From positions 1 to 21,742 of the IMG/VR virus record IMGVR_UViG_3300037493_000288: 21,742 nucleotides of DNA; one strand, written 5' to 3'. Origin of the DNA: a virus. Both the position numbers and the translations under genes were made by a program. The first letter of the stretch is position 1. Every line of letters begins with the position of its first letter. The notes under the pieces were generated by a model that had not been told where the DNA came from, made no database searches, and saw only the letters and a program-made list of their open reading frames with translations. Shown piece after piece: positions 1 to 7,739 of the stretch.

Positions 1-130
1 CAATAAACGGTGTCAATACCGCAGCTATGATAAAGCCGCAGATGAAATGCATTTGCTTGTCGCAAGGCACTTTGCACACGATACAGAACTGGCTCAAGAA
101 AGCGTTGAGTTTAGCGATTATCTTTTCCAT
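1..130 (-). CDS. Small membrane protein, cut by the window edge
   Basis: The first 43 residues are visible and the C-terminus lies beyond base 1. The protein starts MEKIIAKLNAF, passes through a cysteine-rich stretch (CIVCKVPC), and enters a hydrophobic segment after DKQMHF (ICGFIIAAVLTPFI), which looks like a transmembrane helix. The start ATG overlaps the TAA of the preceding gene as TAATG, so translation is probably coupled; no clear Shine-Dalgarno is visible. A small membrane protein after the tail-fibre genes is where many podoviruses keep holin, spanin or other lysis genes. A lysis role is therefore possible, but it is inferred from position only and no family is recognised. The flanking sequence would decide. 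Confidence 0.6.
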   Translation of the reverse strand, partial: MEKIIAKLNAFLSQFCIVCKVPCDKQMHFICGFIIAAVLTPFI

Positions 131-294
131 TATGCAGATGTTACGGTTTGCCAAGCAGAGCCTGTGTAAACGCATAACTTACCTAATGTGCTATCAAACA
201 CAACATAACCTGCTGCTGGTGTTAAAGCATTTTTCTGCGTAGTGGTGACTACTGGACAACCACTACCATTTGTTCCGTCTAAGACCATTGACAT
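130..294 (-). CDS. Small fibre-module protein (54 aa)
   Basis: An unrecognised 54-residue protein starting MSMVLDGTNGSG. Its second half (GYVVFDSTLGKLCVYTGSAW, then QTVTSA) carries the same aromatic/Asn-G...YxGSAW module found at the end of the three larger fibre-type proteins read just before it. That makes it a stand-alone copy of the module, probably a small virion fibre or collar component. The start at 294 is supported by an AAGGA Shine-Dalgarno eight bases upstream (TAAGGAAACAATATG). The stop overlaps the next start as TAATG. No transmembrane segment or signal peptide is seen. It is about half the length of its 88-residue neighbour, and it could also be a remnant of a longer fibre protein. 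Confidence 0.65.
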   Translation of the reverse strand: MSMVLDGTNGSGCPVVTTTQKNALTPAAGYVVFDSTLGKLCVYTGSAWQTVTSA

Positions 295-303
295 ATTGTT
301 TCC

Positions 304-570
304 TTAAATTATTGTTCCAGTAATGCTATACCAAGCACTACCGTTATAGTACTCAAGTACACTTAAGTCTGTGTTATAGCGCCATTGGCCAGTTGCTGCT
401 GTAGGTCTTTGTGCAGTAGTCCCTGTAGGTAAGTATAGAGCGCCTGTAGTGGCTGTTTGAACAGGGAAGATACCTGATGTAGCAGGCAGTGTTATTGTCG
501 CCGTGACGTTATCAACCGCAGCGAGTGTGGTTGTGCCTGAGGTTGCCCCTTTGATGAGCAAGTTTGACAT
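304..570 (-). CDS. Small tail-fibre-associated protein (88 aa) with YNG-AW module
   Basis: A probable virion protein of 88 residues beginning MSNLLIKGATSGTTT. Nearly its whole length aligns by eye with the N-terminus of the poly-glycine adhesin read two genes earlier: TSG.TT, TATxTLP, SGI.P, TGAL.LPTGTT, RPTA.TG and RYN......EYYNG.AWYS occur in both, in the same order. It therefore looks like the anchoring half of that adhesin without the glycine-rich tip. A longer frame opens at 588, but I chose the ATG at 570. It overlaps the upstream stop as TAATG, has GAGG at good spacing, and gives the MSNLL start matching MPLLL of the paralogue. The precise function is unknown; a structural role at the tail tip is inferred. 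Confidence 0.75.
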   Translation of the reverse strand: MSNLLIKGATSGTTTLAAVDNVTATITLPATSGIFPVQTATTGALYLPTGTTAQRPTAATGQWRYNTDLSVLEYYNGSAWYSITGTII

Positions 571-935
571 TAGGCAGCCTCTACCCAAGCAGTTGCAGCT
601 TCATCCCAAACATAGACTTTATCGTCTGTAGGCATGGGTGTAGGAGCTTGCCATTGACAAGTGTCCTCTACTAATGTCCAGCTAGGGAAAGGTTTAGGTG
701 CAATGAAAGCATCACGAACACGGTCGTATGTGTAACCAATACCAGCGTAGTTCTTACGGATAGTGCCGTTGTATGAGGTTTGCACCCACTTAGGATAGCC
801 ACCTGACCAACGGATAAAGAAAGCCTTACCCATGTCCTCGGACTCTACACCTTCGGTAGTTAGCATCTCAATGTTGTTTAATGCGTGGACATCAATCACC
901 ACGTCGTTATCATCTAGTTTAGCGAAATAAGCCAT
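570..935 (-). CDS. Conserved phage protein of tail-fibre region (121 aa), function unknown
   Basis: A 121-residue protein starting MAYFAKLDDNDVVIDVHAL. It has conserved-looking blocks RKNYAGIGYTYDRVRDAFI, PKPFPSWTL and DTCQW, and ends WDEAATAWVEAA. From memory, proteins with this RKN.AGIGYTYD..RDAFI signature are frequent among tail genes of aquatic phages and carry no proven function. It has no transmembrane segment, signal peptide or enzymatic motif. Its place between two fibre-module proteins suggests a structural or fibre-associated role. The start is supported by AAGGA (TAAGGATTTACAATG), and the stop overlaps the next start as TAATG. A tail-fibre assembly chaperone is an alternative, but nothing in the sequence proves it. 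Confidence 0.75.
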   Translation of the reverse strand: MAYFAKLDDNDVVIDVHALNNIEMLTTEGVESEDMGKAFFIRWSGGYPKWVQTSYNGTIRKNYAGIGYTYDRVRDAFIAPKPFPSWTLVEDTCQWQAPTPMPTDDKVYVWDEAATAWVEAA

Positions 936-944
936 TGTAAATCC

Positions 945-1985
945 TTAGAATGTAATTGAACCTGAACCTGTCCATTTGTAGACACGATATCCACCAGCAG
1001 TTGTAACAGTTGGAGAGCCTGTAGTAGCTGAAGCAGCACCATAAGTATCAGCGTAACGAATGATTACAACACCAGAACCGCCAGCACCGCCAGCATTAGT
1101 CCCTTCAGGTGCGCTATTTCCTCCACCGCCTGTATTATTTCCTCCAGCGGCACTAGCTGCGTTTCCTTGAGAACCTGCTGCAGCAGTTCCCATATTATTA
1201 AACCCTGCGCCAACCCCACCTGTAGCATAGATAGTTGATGAGCCAGATATACTAGATGTTCCGCCAGCTCCACCATTACCACCAGTATCTCCAGAGCCTA
1301 CTGCTCCAACGGCTGTTGCACCACCACCTCCACCACCACCATTATTGGGATTAGCTCCACCATGCCCAGCGCCACCATTGTTACCTTGTGATGGGGATGT
1401 TGAAGGTGTGTTACCAGCAGCACCAGCATTAGCGCTAAATGAAGAACCACCACCAGAGCCTCCAGCATTTCCTGCAGTATTAAGCCCACCACCGCCACCA
1501 CCACCTGTTGATGTTATTGAACCAAATACAGAATCTCCACCATTACCACCATTTCCAGCGCCAGTAGTACCTGCCCCAGCAGCGCCAACGGTAACAGTTA
1601 TAGCAGAGCCAGCCGTTACAGCCAAACCAGTAGCTGTACGATAACCACCACCACCACCACCACCGCCTCGTCTGTAACCACCACCGCCACCACCTGCTAC
1701 TACTAAATACTCTACCGTTGGGGTAGGTGTTGTAGCAGTCACACTATACCAAGCTGTACCATTGTAGTATTCTACTATGCCTAGTGTTGAGTTGTACCTA
1801 ACCATACCTGTTGAGGCTGTTGGTCGTTGACCTGTAGTGCCTGTAGGTAGTGTCAAGGCACCTGTGGTTGTATCTTGTGTTGGAACGATGCCTGACACAG
1901 AAGGCAAGGTCATTGTAGCTGTCACCGTGTCTGTGGCTTGCACAGTAGTGACTCCCGAAGTTTGCCCAGCCAATAAAAGAGGCAT
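945..1985 (-). CDS. Poly-glycine tail adhesin / receptor-binding protein (346 aa)
   Basis: A probable host-recognition protein. Residues 1-85 form a module shared with the small protein at 304-570 (TATMTLP, LPTGTTGQRPTA, RYNSTLGIVEYYNGTAWYSV) and probably attach it to the virion. After a TPTPTVEYLVVAG hinge, residues 98 to about 310 are extremely rich in glycine, with many GGGGGG, GGNGG and GGAGG runs broken by short hydrophobic strands such as SAITVTVGAAG. The C-terminus is GSGVVIIRYADTYG and ends YRVYKWTGSGSITF. This matches the glycine-rich domain known from phage proteins. In Salmonella phage S16 gp38, long glycine motifs fold as a polyglycine II lattice that displays receptor-binding loops. 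A similar fold here is inference. The Shine-Dalgarno is CAGGGAG before ATG. A plus-strand frame over this gene is a low-complexity shadow. Confidence 0.75.
   Translation of the reverse strand: MPLLLAGQTSGVTTVQATDTVTATMTLPSVSGIVPTQDTTTGALTLPTGTTGQRPTASTGMVRYNSTLGIVEYYNGTAWYSVTATTPTPTVEYLVVAGGGGGGYRRGGGGGGGGYRTATGLAVTAGSAITVTVGAAGAGTTGAGNGGNGGDSVFGSITSTGGGGGGGLNTAGNAGGSGGGSSFSANAGAAGNTPSTSPSQGNNGGAGHGGANPNNGGGGGGGATAVGAVGSGDTGGNGGAGGTSSISGSSTIYATGGVGAGFNNMGTAAAGSQGNAASAAGGNNTGGGGNSAPEGTNAGGAGGSGVVIIRYADTYGAASATTGSPTVTTAGGYRVYKWTGSGSITF
1056..1694 (-). repeat. Glycine-codon-rich low-complexity tract
   Basis: This part of the adhesin gene is built of clustered GGN codons (ccacca/ccgcca on the plus strand) encoding runs of up to eight glycines. 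Many near-identical short DNA repeats sit close together. Such tracts can lengthen or shorten by slippage or recombination and would alter the adhesin tip. Confidence 0.7.
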
Positions 1986-2013
1986 TATTTAACTCCCTGT
2001 TCTGTATGTTTTA

Positions 2014-2568
2014 TCATGCTGCTATTTCCGTGGCAGTTAAAGTTGAAAGCGCATCGTTTGCATTTATAAAAACAGTACCACTTACGCTTTTATAATAAAG
2101 AGTATATGTCGTAGCTGATGTAGTGGCTGGAGAGTCAAGATAAATTGCATTAATAGGGCTAGTGGCAATATATCCAGCCGTTACCAATACTTTGTTAGTA
2201 GCTCCTAAATCAGTTGCATTTCTATAAATTGTTATAAGCAAACCTGTTGCTGCTGGGTTAAGAGAATATGCGCCAGAATAATTTATTAATACTTTGCTTG
2301 TAGAAGAAGATGGCGTAATAGTTACACTAAAGCTACTTGTAACATAAGATGTTGATGAAGTAGTTACTTGCGCCCCTGTAGATGTAGCTTGCACTACTTG
2401 CAATACACTACCTGTAGGTAATGATGCCTTACTCAATCCAGTAACCGCTACACCTGCTGATGTCACCGCTATCTTAGTTGAGCCACCGCTTTGTATGTTT
2501 AAGACACCAGAGGTGTCAGGAGTTAACTCCAGTCCTGCTGTCGTACTTGCGTTTAATGTAACTGCCAT
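2014..2568 (-). CDS. Probable tail-fibre / virion structural protein (184 aa)
   Basis: A 184-residue beta-rich, Ser/Thr/Ala-rich protein starting MAVTLNASTTAGLELTPDTSGVLNIQ. It has typical phage-fibre wording: GGSTKIAVTSAGVAVTG near the N-terminus, then LPTGSVLQVVQATSTGAQVTTSS, and a C-terminal domain with alternating hydrophobic strands (KVLINYSGAYS, LLITIYRNATDLG, TTYTLYYKSVSGTVFINA). The 'LPTGSVLQVVQ' opening of the second domain recurs in many phage structural proteins. It has no signal peptide or transmembrane helix. It sits directly after the main fibre gene with an 11-base gap and a GAGGA Shine-Dalgarno. A fibre tip or a second receptor-binding protein is the best guess. The exact role is not visible. 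Confidence 0.7.
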   Translation of the reverse strand: MAVTLNASTTAGLELTPDTSGVLNIQSGGSTKIAVTSAGVAVTGLSKASLPTGSVLQVVQATSTGAQVTTSSTSYVTSSFSVTITPSSSTSKVLINYSGAYSLNPAATGLLITIYRNATDLGATNKVLVTAGYIATSPINAIYLDSPATTSATTYTLYYKSVSGTVFINANDALSTLTATEIAA

Positions 2569-2579
2569 ATTTTAATCCT

Positions 2580-4229
2580 CTAAATTATTACCCAGCGAGA
2601 GCCTGATGGAATGGAAACTGTGGCGCCAGAATTGATTGTGATAGGGCCAACAGATACAGCTGACTTACCAGATGTAAGTGTATAGCTAGTAGTTACAATC
2701 ATACTGTTTTCACTAAATACCGTGTCACCACCTGCACCAGTCGCACCGCCCCCTACAGAACCCCAAGCAGAACCATTGTGTCCTTCAAAGGTACCAGTTG
2801 TGGTATTAAACCTAAAGTAACCAGCACTAGGACTACCGTCACGTTCACCTGTAGTGCCATTAGGAATATCAGCAGAGCCAGTTGTAGATGTCTGTGGAAC
2901 AAAGCCAGTACCAGACACATAAGCCGCTACCCAAGAAGAGCCAGTGTAAACATTCATTACACCGCTTACAGAGTTGAAGTATAACGCACCAGCAAGTAAA
3001 GCATTGCCATCATTATCTAGCGTAGGAGCTGATGTTTTAGAGCCTAGGTATCTATCATCAAAGCTATCAAAGGCTGATAGTGTTTGGTCTCTTGCCGCTT
3101 CAGCCGCAGTCTGTGCATTTGACGCAGATGTAGCCGAATTGGATGCGTTCGTAGCCGAAGTAGAAGCAGAACTAGCAGAACTAGCTGCATTGGTTGCTGA
3201 TGTACTAGCGGCACTAGCAGAAGTAGAAGCATTGCTTGCTTGAGTAGTCGCTGTGCTTGCAGATGAACTAGCAGATGATGCAGAGCTAGAAGCATTGCTT
3301 GCAGATGTGCTGGCAGAGCTTGCACTTGTCGAAGCATTAGAAGCTGATGTAGCGGCCGCAGTAGCAGAGTTACCAGCATTGGTAGCCGCAGTAGACGCAG
3401 TAGAAGCAGATGTACTTGCATTACTTGCGCTTGTAGCCGCGTTAGTTGCAGCAGTCTCAGCATTAGTCTCAGCAGTCTCAGCGTTTGTCTCTGCTGTTTC
3501 AGCATGTGTCTCAGCTAATTCAGCAGCAGCTTGGGCAGCCTCGGCAGCAATCTGTGCGGCACCAGCGGCAGCGGCATCAACAACTAGACCCCACTTAGCA
3601 GAGTCAGCGTTAGTGCTGATTGGCAATGCCCCGGTAGAGGTATGAGCCGTTAATACAATGTAGACATTGCTATTAGTCGTGTCTTTAACTAAGTCACGGT
3701 TTTGGTATGATACGCCAGAGGCCCAGTTACCACGCCAGTTACCAATAGCGTCACCAGCAATAGGATTACCATTAGAGTCAAAGGATAACGTCTTGCCAGC
3801 CCTAGCAGTATTAACTGGTAACACCATGTTAATGTTAGTAGGGTCAGTAACAGGAGCCTTAATACCACGCTCTGCTGTCTCAGCTACTTGTTGAACTAGG
3901 ATTGTCTGTGAATCCATCTCATCGTTCAATGTGTTAGCAAAGAAGTCACCGCCAGTAGTAAAGTCTGTGGTACGCTGTATTGCCCTAGCACCAACAATAG
4001 TAATACGGTCAGAGCCAGTAGCCGCAGTCACCAACGTAACCGAGCCTGTTCCTAATGTGGAACTAATGCTAACGGTATAGTCCGTTGTAAGTGTCAGCAA
4101 CAAGTCATTCTTATATACCTTGATGTCTGTGTTAGTCAGCACTTCAAAGCTAAAGGCATACGGCCCAACACCTGCCGAGCCTGTGTAGACTATGCGCCTT
4201 GCTACGTTACTAATTGGATAATCTGCCAT
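2580..4229 (-). CDS. T7-type tail fibre protein (549 aa)
   Basis: Residues 1 to about 130 match the T7 gp17 N-terminal anchor, which binds the tail (VYTGSAGVGPYAFSFEVL, DIKVYKNDLLL, DYTVS, IVGARAIQRTTDF, LNDEMDSQTILVQQVAE). Residues 163-216 look like a small carbohydrate-binding-like module: W.GNW..G.SY...DLV, VYIVLTAHTS, D.AKWGLV. Residues 218-380 are an Ala/Ser/Thr/Asn repeat shaft. Residues 395-549 are a tip with two YNG-AW-type modules (ALYFNSVSGVMNVYTGSSW and FRFNTTTGTFEGHNGSAW) and an ending (ENSMIVTTSYTLTSGKSAV...SGSRWVII) common at phage fibre C-termini. The fibre is expected to be trimeric and to bind the cell surface. No C-terminal chaperone or depolymerase motif is visible. The Shine-Dalgarno is AAGGGG before ATG. 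The stop codon of the preceding gene lies one base upstream of the start. Confidence 0.9.
   Translation of the reverse strand: MADYPISNVARRIVYTGSAGVGPYAFSFEVLTNTDIKVYKNDLLLTLTTDYTVSISSTLGTGSVTLVTAATGSDRITIVGARAIQRTTDFTTGGDFFANTLNDEMDSQTILVQQVAETAERGIKAPVTDPTNINMVLPVNTARAGKTLSFDSNGNPIAGDAIGNWRGNWASGVSYQNRDLVKDTTNSNVYIVLTAHTSTGALPISTNADSAKWGLVVDAAAAGAAQIAAEAAQAAAELAETHAETAETNAETAETNAETAATNAATSASNASTSASTASTAATNAGNSATAAATSASNASTSASSASTSASNASSSASSASSSASTATTQASNASTSASAASTSATNAASSASSASTSATNASNSATSASNAQTAAEAARDQTLSAFDSFDDRYLGSKTSAPTLDNDGNALLAGALYFNSVSGVMNVYTGSSWVAAYVSGTGFVPQTSTTGSADIPNGTTGERDGSPSAGYFRFNTTTGTFEGHNGSAWGSVGGGATGAGGDTVFSENSMIVTTSYTLTSGKSAVSVGPITINSGATVSIPSGSRWVII
3090..3578 (-). repeat. 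Ala/Ser/Thr/Asn repeat shaft of the tail fibre
   Basis: Residues about 218-380 of the fibre are short degenerate repeats. The first part is of ETAETNA type and the rest of SASNASTSAS type, nearly without hydrophobic residues other than alanine. Reading the same DNA in other frames or on the plus strand gives long but meaningless open frames. The repeats probably form an alpha-helical trimeric shaft and can vary in copy number. Confidence 0.8.
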
Positions 4230-4230
4230 G

Positions 4231-7230
4231 CTATTTAGCCCCTTGTCCTACGTCTCTAATTATGTCTGCCCGCTCTTGAATCCGTGCTTGTATGTCTTCA
4301 GAATATTGCGAGTTAGTATATAACAATTTCCTCGCTTTAGAAAATGTTTCTTGAATATAATCGTTTATCATTGATTGTTGTCTGTATAATGGCAAGTCCT
4401 TAATTTCTTCAGCATAACCTACAATACCCTCTTGTAAGTTCAAACCTGCTGGGTCATTAGCAATTAATAACATTTCATTATATTCATTTGGATTTAAGTC
4501 AACGGTAACACTTAATCCTTTTTCAACTGCTTCAGTTAAGTTTCTTGCTGGCATTTTTATTTTAGCGCCAGTTTGGATAATGATTTGGTCAGCCTCAGTT
4601 TGCTTGCCTTCTTTCATTCTGATTGGCGCCCAAGCATACTCATACTCTACAGGCTCTCCCCATAAGTTTAGTTTCAACGGCAAGGTATCGCTTAAGCCTG
4701 GAACTGTATTCAATACATCATTAATGCCTTGCCTAATACCAGTAGGCAAACTACTTTCTGCATTAGCGTCAATTTTATATTCGCGTTGATATGGGTCAAC
4801 CTTCTCACGCACAGAAGTAACTAATCCGCTTAATGGGATAACTGTTCTACCAGCAAAGTTAACTAATGATTGACCAAGCGTGTCCATCAACTTAACAGCG
4901 TCATCTTGGTTAGAACGATAAGACATGCCAAGTGATGATGAGATGTTGCTTAGGCCTTGCAAGAATGGGCTTTGCATCATATAGTCATAGAAGCCATAAG
5001 CTAGACCAGCCCTCATTGCATTGATTTTGCTATTGTCATTCTCATACTTAACGTATTCGTGATAGTTAGCAGACATGGCCATAAACGCACCAATAGGCTC
5101 CATACCTTGATATGACACATATACCTTGCCAGCATAATCACCAGAGCCATAACGAACGTCTACAGGAAGTTTAGCAAACTCACCTTTTTGTGATTCAGTC
5201 ATGTCTGAGAAGTCAAACACCAAACTATATGGTTGCCATCCTTGACGCATCAAAGCATCGCGCTGACCTTTATCTGCTGGGCCTGCTCCTGTAATCTTGC
5301 CTTCTTCAGCATAGCCAGCCATCATCATGCCAGCACTGGTACCCATGCCAATCTTAGCCAAGGCCATGTCGCCTTCTTTTCCACCTTTGGCAATGTCACC
5401 TCTAATCTTTTTACCTAAAGCTGCTAGTGGGGTGCGCTCTAATACTTGTAAGTTCAAGTTTACTGGAGTAGTAACAAATGGTATTTGCAATCTAGCCAAG
5501 AACCCCATAGCTGAATCATCGCTAATTAATTCTTGTGCTTTCTTAGCCCATCCTTCTAATGGCTTAGTAAATGTAGCCTCTTGAGCCAAAGCATTTAATT
5601 CATCAGGCGGATTGTCGTATACATTTTGTACTGCTTTGTCGTATATATTTTCAGCATCAGCAGAACTACTGCCAGCTTTAACAGCATCATCGTAGGCTTT
5701 AATGCCATTACGGGTTGCCATTGCTTCCATCTCAAAGCGATAGTTCACGCCTTTAAAAAACTCATCCGCAGTCAATAAAGAACGACCGGGCAATGTAGCT
5801 ACAAAGTTTACGCCTTTCAAGAAGCCTGCTAATGGGCTATCAGCGTTGTAATCAAATATTTCAGTCCTAGCTTTAGCTATACCAATCTTATTTGCATCAT
5901 CCATCGTAGATGAGTAACCTTCTTTGGCGGCAAACTTAGCCATGTTAAAACCATCTTTAATTGCTTGGTTAGTGGCAGACAGACTAGAGAATACTTCGGA
6001 AAAGTAATATTGCTCATCAGCACCTAAGCCCATTGCCTTTCTTGCAGTTCCTACACCAGCAGCAGTAGCTTTCTCAGCCAAACGTATTGGCATCATAATA
6101 GTGTTGCTTATGGCGTTCTTAACGTGTGTTGCTGGGCGAGATAAGATGTTATTAACAAACACAGAAAACGCTTTGTCTTTCCATCCGCCAATAGCAGTAG
6201 CATCAATTAACTTAGCACGTTTAACTGCATCAGCTTCACTTAAAAACGCATCAGCAAATTTACGCAAATCAGAACTAGACATCAAGCCACTTGTTGCTTC
6301 TTCAAGATTGACAAAGCCTTCACGCGGTATTCTCATAACAGCAAGAGATTGCGCCACGTTAGTTTGATAACCTTTTACACTGCGTTGAATTAAGCTATGG
6401 AATGAAATAGTTTGCATTGCCTCAAGCTCATCGGCAGGAGTAATGCTTTCTGGATTATCTTTAAAACGTCTCATCAAGTCTTGCAAATGCAATGCACTAG
6501 ACTTCTGAGCCTCTAAAGCCATGTAAGTGTTTTTAGGGTTTACAGTAAGAGTGCCTTCTGTCAACTTGCTAATAAACGTATCATCCATACCTGCTGATTT
6601 TGCAGATGCAACTACATCATCAAACGTGATGTTCTCTGTTTTAATGTTGCTAGTTTCAGCAATAGATTTAACTACTGCTTGCAAGTCTGTATCTTGAGAA
6701 AGCACTGGCAGATTAAATGGTTGCTTAACTGTATTCAACTCATCTTTAGCTTGAGCCAATTCTTCTTTAGCACTAGGAACACCATTAGCTACATCTTCTT
6801 CTAGCTTCTGCACATTAGCATTTTGCTTTTCAAGAACTGGAGTAGTTGAGTCAATCGTTTCCTGTAATTGCTCTACAGTTACTTGTGGCTCCTCGTTAAT
6901 CTTTTGCTGTATCTTGCCAGCTTTAGTCGCTTCAGTCTTAGTGCCAAGGCCAGACTTCTCTGCGCCAATAGCCATTTCCTTAACTTGCTCACCAGCAGGT
7001 TTAATTTTCTCAATGACAACGGCTGGCTTAACTTCACGCTCAAGAGTTTTCTTTATTGCTCCACCAGTTGCTTTCTCGATAATTTTTTTACCAATAGCAC
7101 CAATACCTGCTACCTTTTCGCTTTCACCAGTAAATACTGAATCAGCTTCAGACACAGGCAATGACTCATCAATTGCTGGGATGTCACCAGTTAATTGGTC
7201 AATCTTAGAATTAATGTTTTGATTAATCAT
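4231..7230 (-). CDS. Large internal virion / DNA-ejection protein (gp16-like position, 999 aa)
   Basis: The largest protein of the window, in the place of T7 gp16, last of the ejection genes before the fibre. It is packaged inside the head and is expected to enter the cell with the DNA. Residues 1-35 are acidic, and residues 40-64 form a cationic amphipathic stretch (VAGIGAIGKKIIEKATGGAI). Residues 115-170 look like coiled coil. The body carries NILSRPATHVKNAISN (361-376) and PGRSLLTADEFFKGVNYR (481-498), wording I recall from large internal virion proteins of other phages. A Gly/Met-rich stretch (KIGMGTSAGMMMAGYA) follows later. T7 gp16 is about 1300 residues and has an N-terminal lytic transglycosylase; I see no such domain here. 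The start overlaps the upstream stop (ATGA), so translation is coupled. The role is inferred from position and composition. Confidence 0.75.
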   Translation of the reverse strand: MINQNINSKIDQLTGDIPAIDESLPVSEADSVFTGESEKVAGIGAIGKKIIEKATGGAIKKTLEREVKPAVVIEKIKPAGEQVKEMAIGAEKSGLGTKTEATKAGKIQQKINEEPQVTVEQLQETIDSTTPVLEKQNANVQKLEEDVANGVPSAKEELAQAKDELNTVKQPFNLPVLSQDTDLQAVVKSIAETSNIKTENITFDDVVASAKSAGMDDTFISKLTEGTLTVNPKNTYMALEAQKSSALHLQDLMRRFKDNPESITPADELEAMQTISFHSLIQRSVKGYQTNVAQSLAVMRIPREGFVNLEEATSGLMSSSDLRKFADAFLSEADAVKRAKLIDATAIGGWKDKAFSVFVNNILSRPATHVKNAISNTIMMPIRLAEKATAAGVGTARKAMGLGADEQYYFSEVFSSLSATNQAIKDGFNMAKFAAKEGYSSTMDDANKIGIAKARTEIFDYNADSPLAGFLKGVNFVATLPGRSLLTADEFFKGVNYRFEMEAMATRNGIKAYDDAVKAGSSSADAENIYDKAVQNVYDNPPDELNALAQEATFTKPLEGWAKKAQELISDDSAMGFLARLQIPFVTTPVNLNLQVLERTPLAALGKKIRGDIAKGGKEGDMALAKIGMGTSAGMMMAGYAEEGKITGAGPADKGQRDALMRQGWQPYSLVFDFSDMTESQKGEFAKLPVDVRYGSGDYAGKVYVSYQGMEPIGAFMAMSANYHEYVKYENDNSKINAMRAGLAYGFYDYMMQSPFLQGLSNISSSLGMSYRSNQDDAVKLMDTLGQSLVNFAGRTVIPLSGLVTSVREKVDPYQREYKIDANAESSLPTGIRQGINDVLNTVPGLSDTLPLKLNLWGEPVEYEYAWAPIRMKEGKQTEADQIIIQTGAKIKMPARNLTEAVEKGLSVTVDLNPNEYNEMLLIANDPAGLNLQEGIVGYAEEIKDLPLYRQQSMINDYIQETFSKARKLLYTNSQYSEDIQARIQERADIIRDVGQGAK

Positions 7231-7739
7231 TCTTTAGCCTTTTGTTTTGATGCCTCTGATGCCGATATTGTAGCAGTTCCAGTTGCCAATTTAGCTTTAT
7301 TTTTCATTGCTGTTTTAGCTACTTTACCAACGCCTTTCTCAATCAACTTGCCAGCAGGCCCAAGTAATGATAACTCTGCACCAGCCTTGCCAAACTCAGG
7401 CTTTAATCTAGTCTGCAAGCCACTACCAACAGTTACAGGCATGCCACTACCAGCAGTCTTTAATGCTTCAGATGTGCCAGTATCAACTGGCATTAAGTCG
7501 CGTAATGTAAAGTCTATGCCACCTATATTAACTGAGCCTAAACCTTCTAAGAATTGTGCGGCTTGTTCAACACCAATCCCGGCTAACTCAAGACCTCTTT
7601 CATACGCACTTTGTGGCATGTTTTGCACTGTAGGCTTATTGTCTGCAAGCACTCGCTCAACTGGAGTTTCAACTGGAAATATGTCTGCATACAAATGTGC
7701 ATCGTATTCTTCACCGTAAAGCTGTTCTAATGTTTTCAT
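7227..7739 (-). CDS. Probable small ejection protein (170 aa), function unknown
   Basis: An unrecognised 170-residue protein placed between the gp15-like and gp16-like genes, sharing four-base ATGA overlaps with both. It is therefore translated as part of one coupled set. The N-terminus is acidic and aromatic (MKTLEQLYGEEYDAHLYADIF). The middle holds LTLRD-like polar sequence, and residues 122-150 are a hydrophobic-cationic helix-like stretch (LLGPAGKLIEKGVGKVAKTA). It ends in an Ala/Ser/Lys-rich tail. The cationic stretch resembles residues 40-64 of the 999-residue protein that follows, which suggests related roles in ejection or membrane contact (inference). It might also be a domain split off from that large protein, since the two adjacent frames could have been one gene in relatives. 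Confidence 0.65.
   Translation of the reverse strand: MKTLEQLYGEEYDAHLYADIFPVETPVERVLADNKPTVQNMPQSAYERGLELAGIGVEQAAQFLEGLGSVNIGGIDFTLRDLMPVDTGTSEALKTAGSGMPVTVGSGLQTRLKPEFGKAGAELSLLGPAGKLIEKGVGKVAKTAMKNKAKLATGTATISASEASKQKAKE

Noticed and set aside
945-2568. Diversity-generating retroelement target in the adhesin or 184-residue fibre protein
   Set aside because: No reverse transcriptase, template repeat or near-identical second copy of a gene end is present in the window. The BPP-1 likeness of the 91-residue protein alone is not enough.
1345-3645. Long plus-strand and alternate-frame open frames over the glycine-rich and Ala/Ser repeat regions
   Set aside because: They are low-complexity mirror readings of biased codons (Pro- or Ala/Leu-only proteins) without ribosome sites, inside well supported minus-strand genes.
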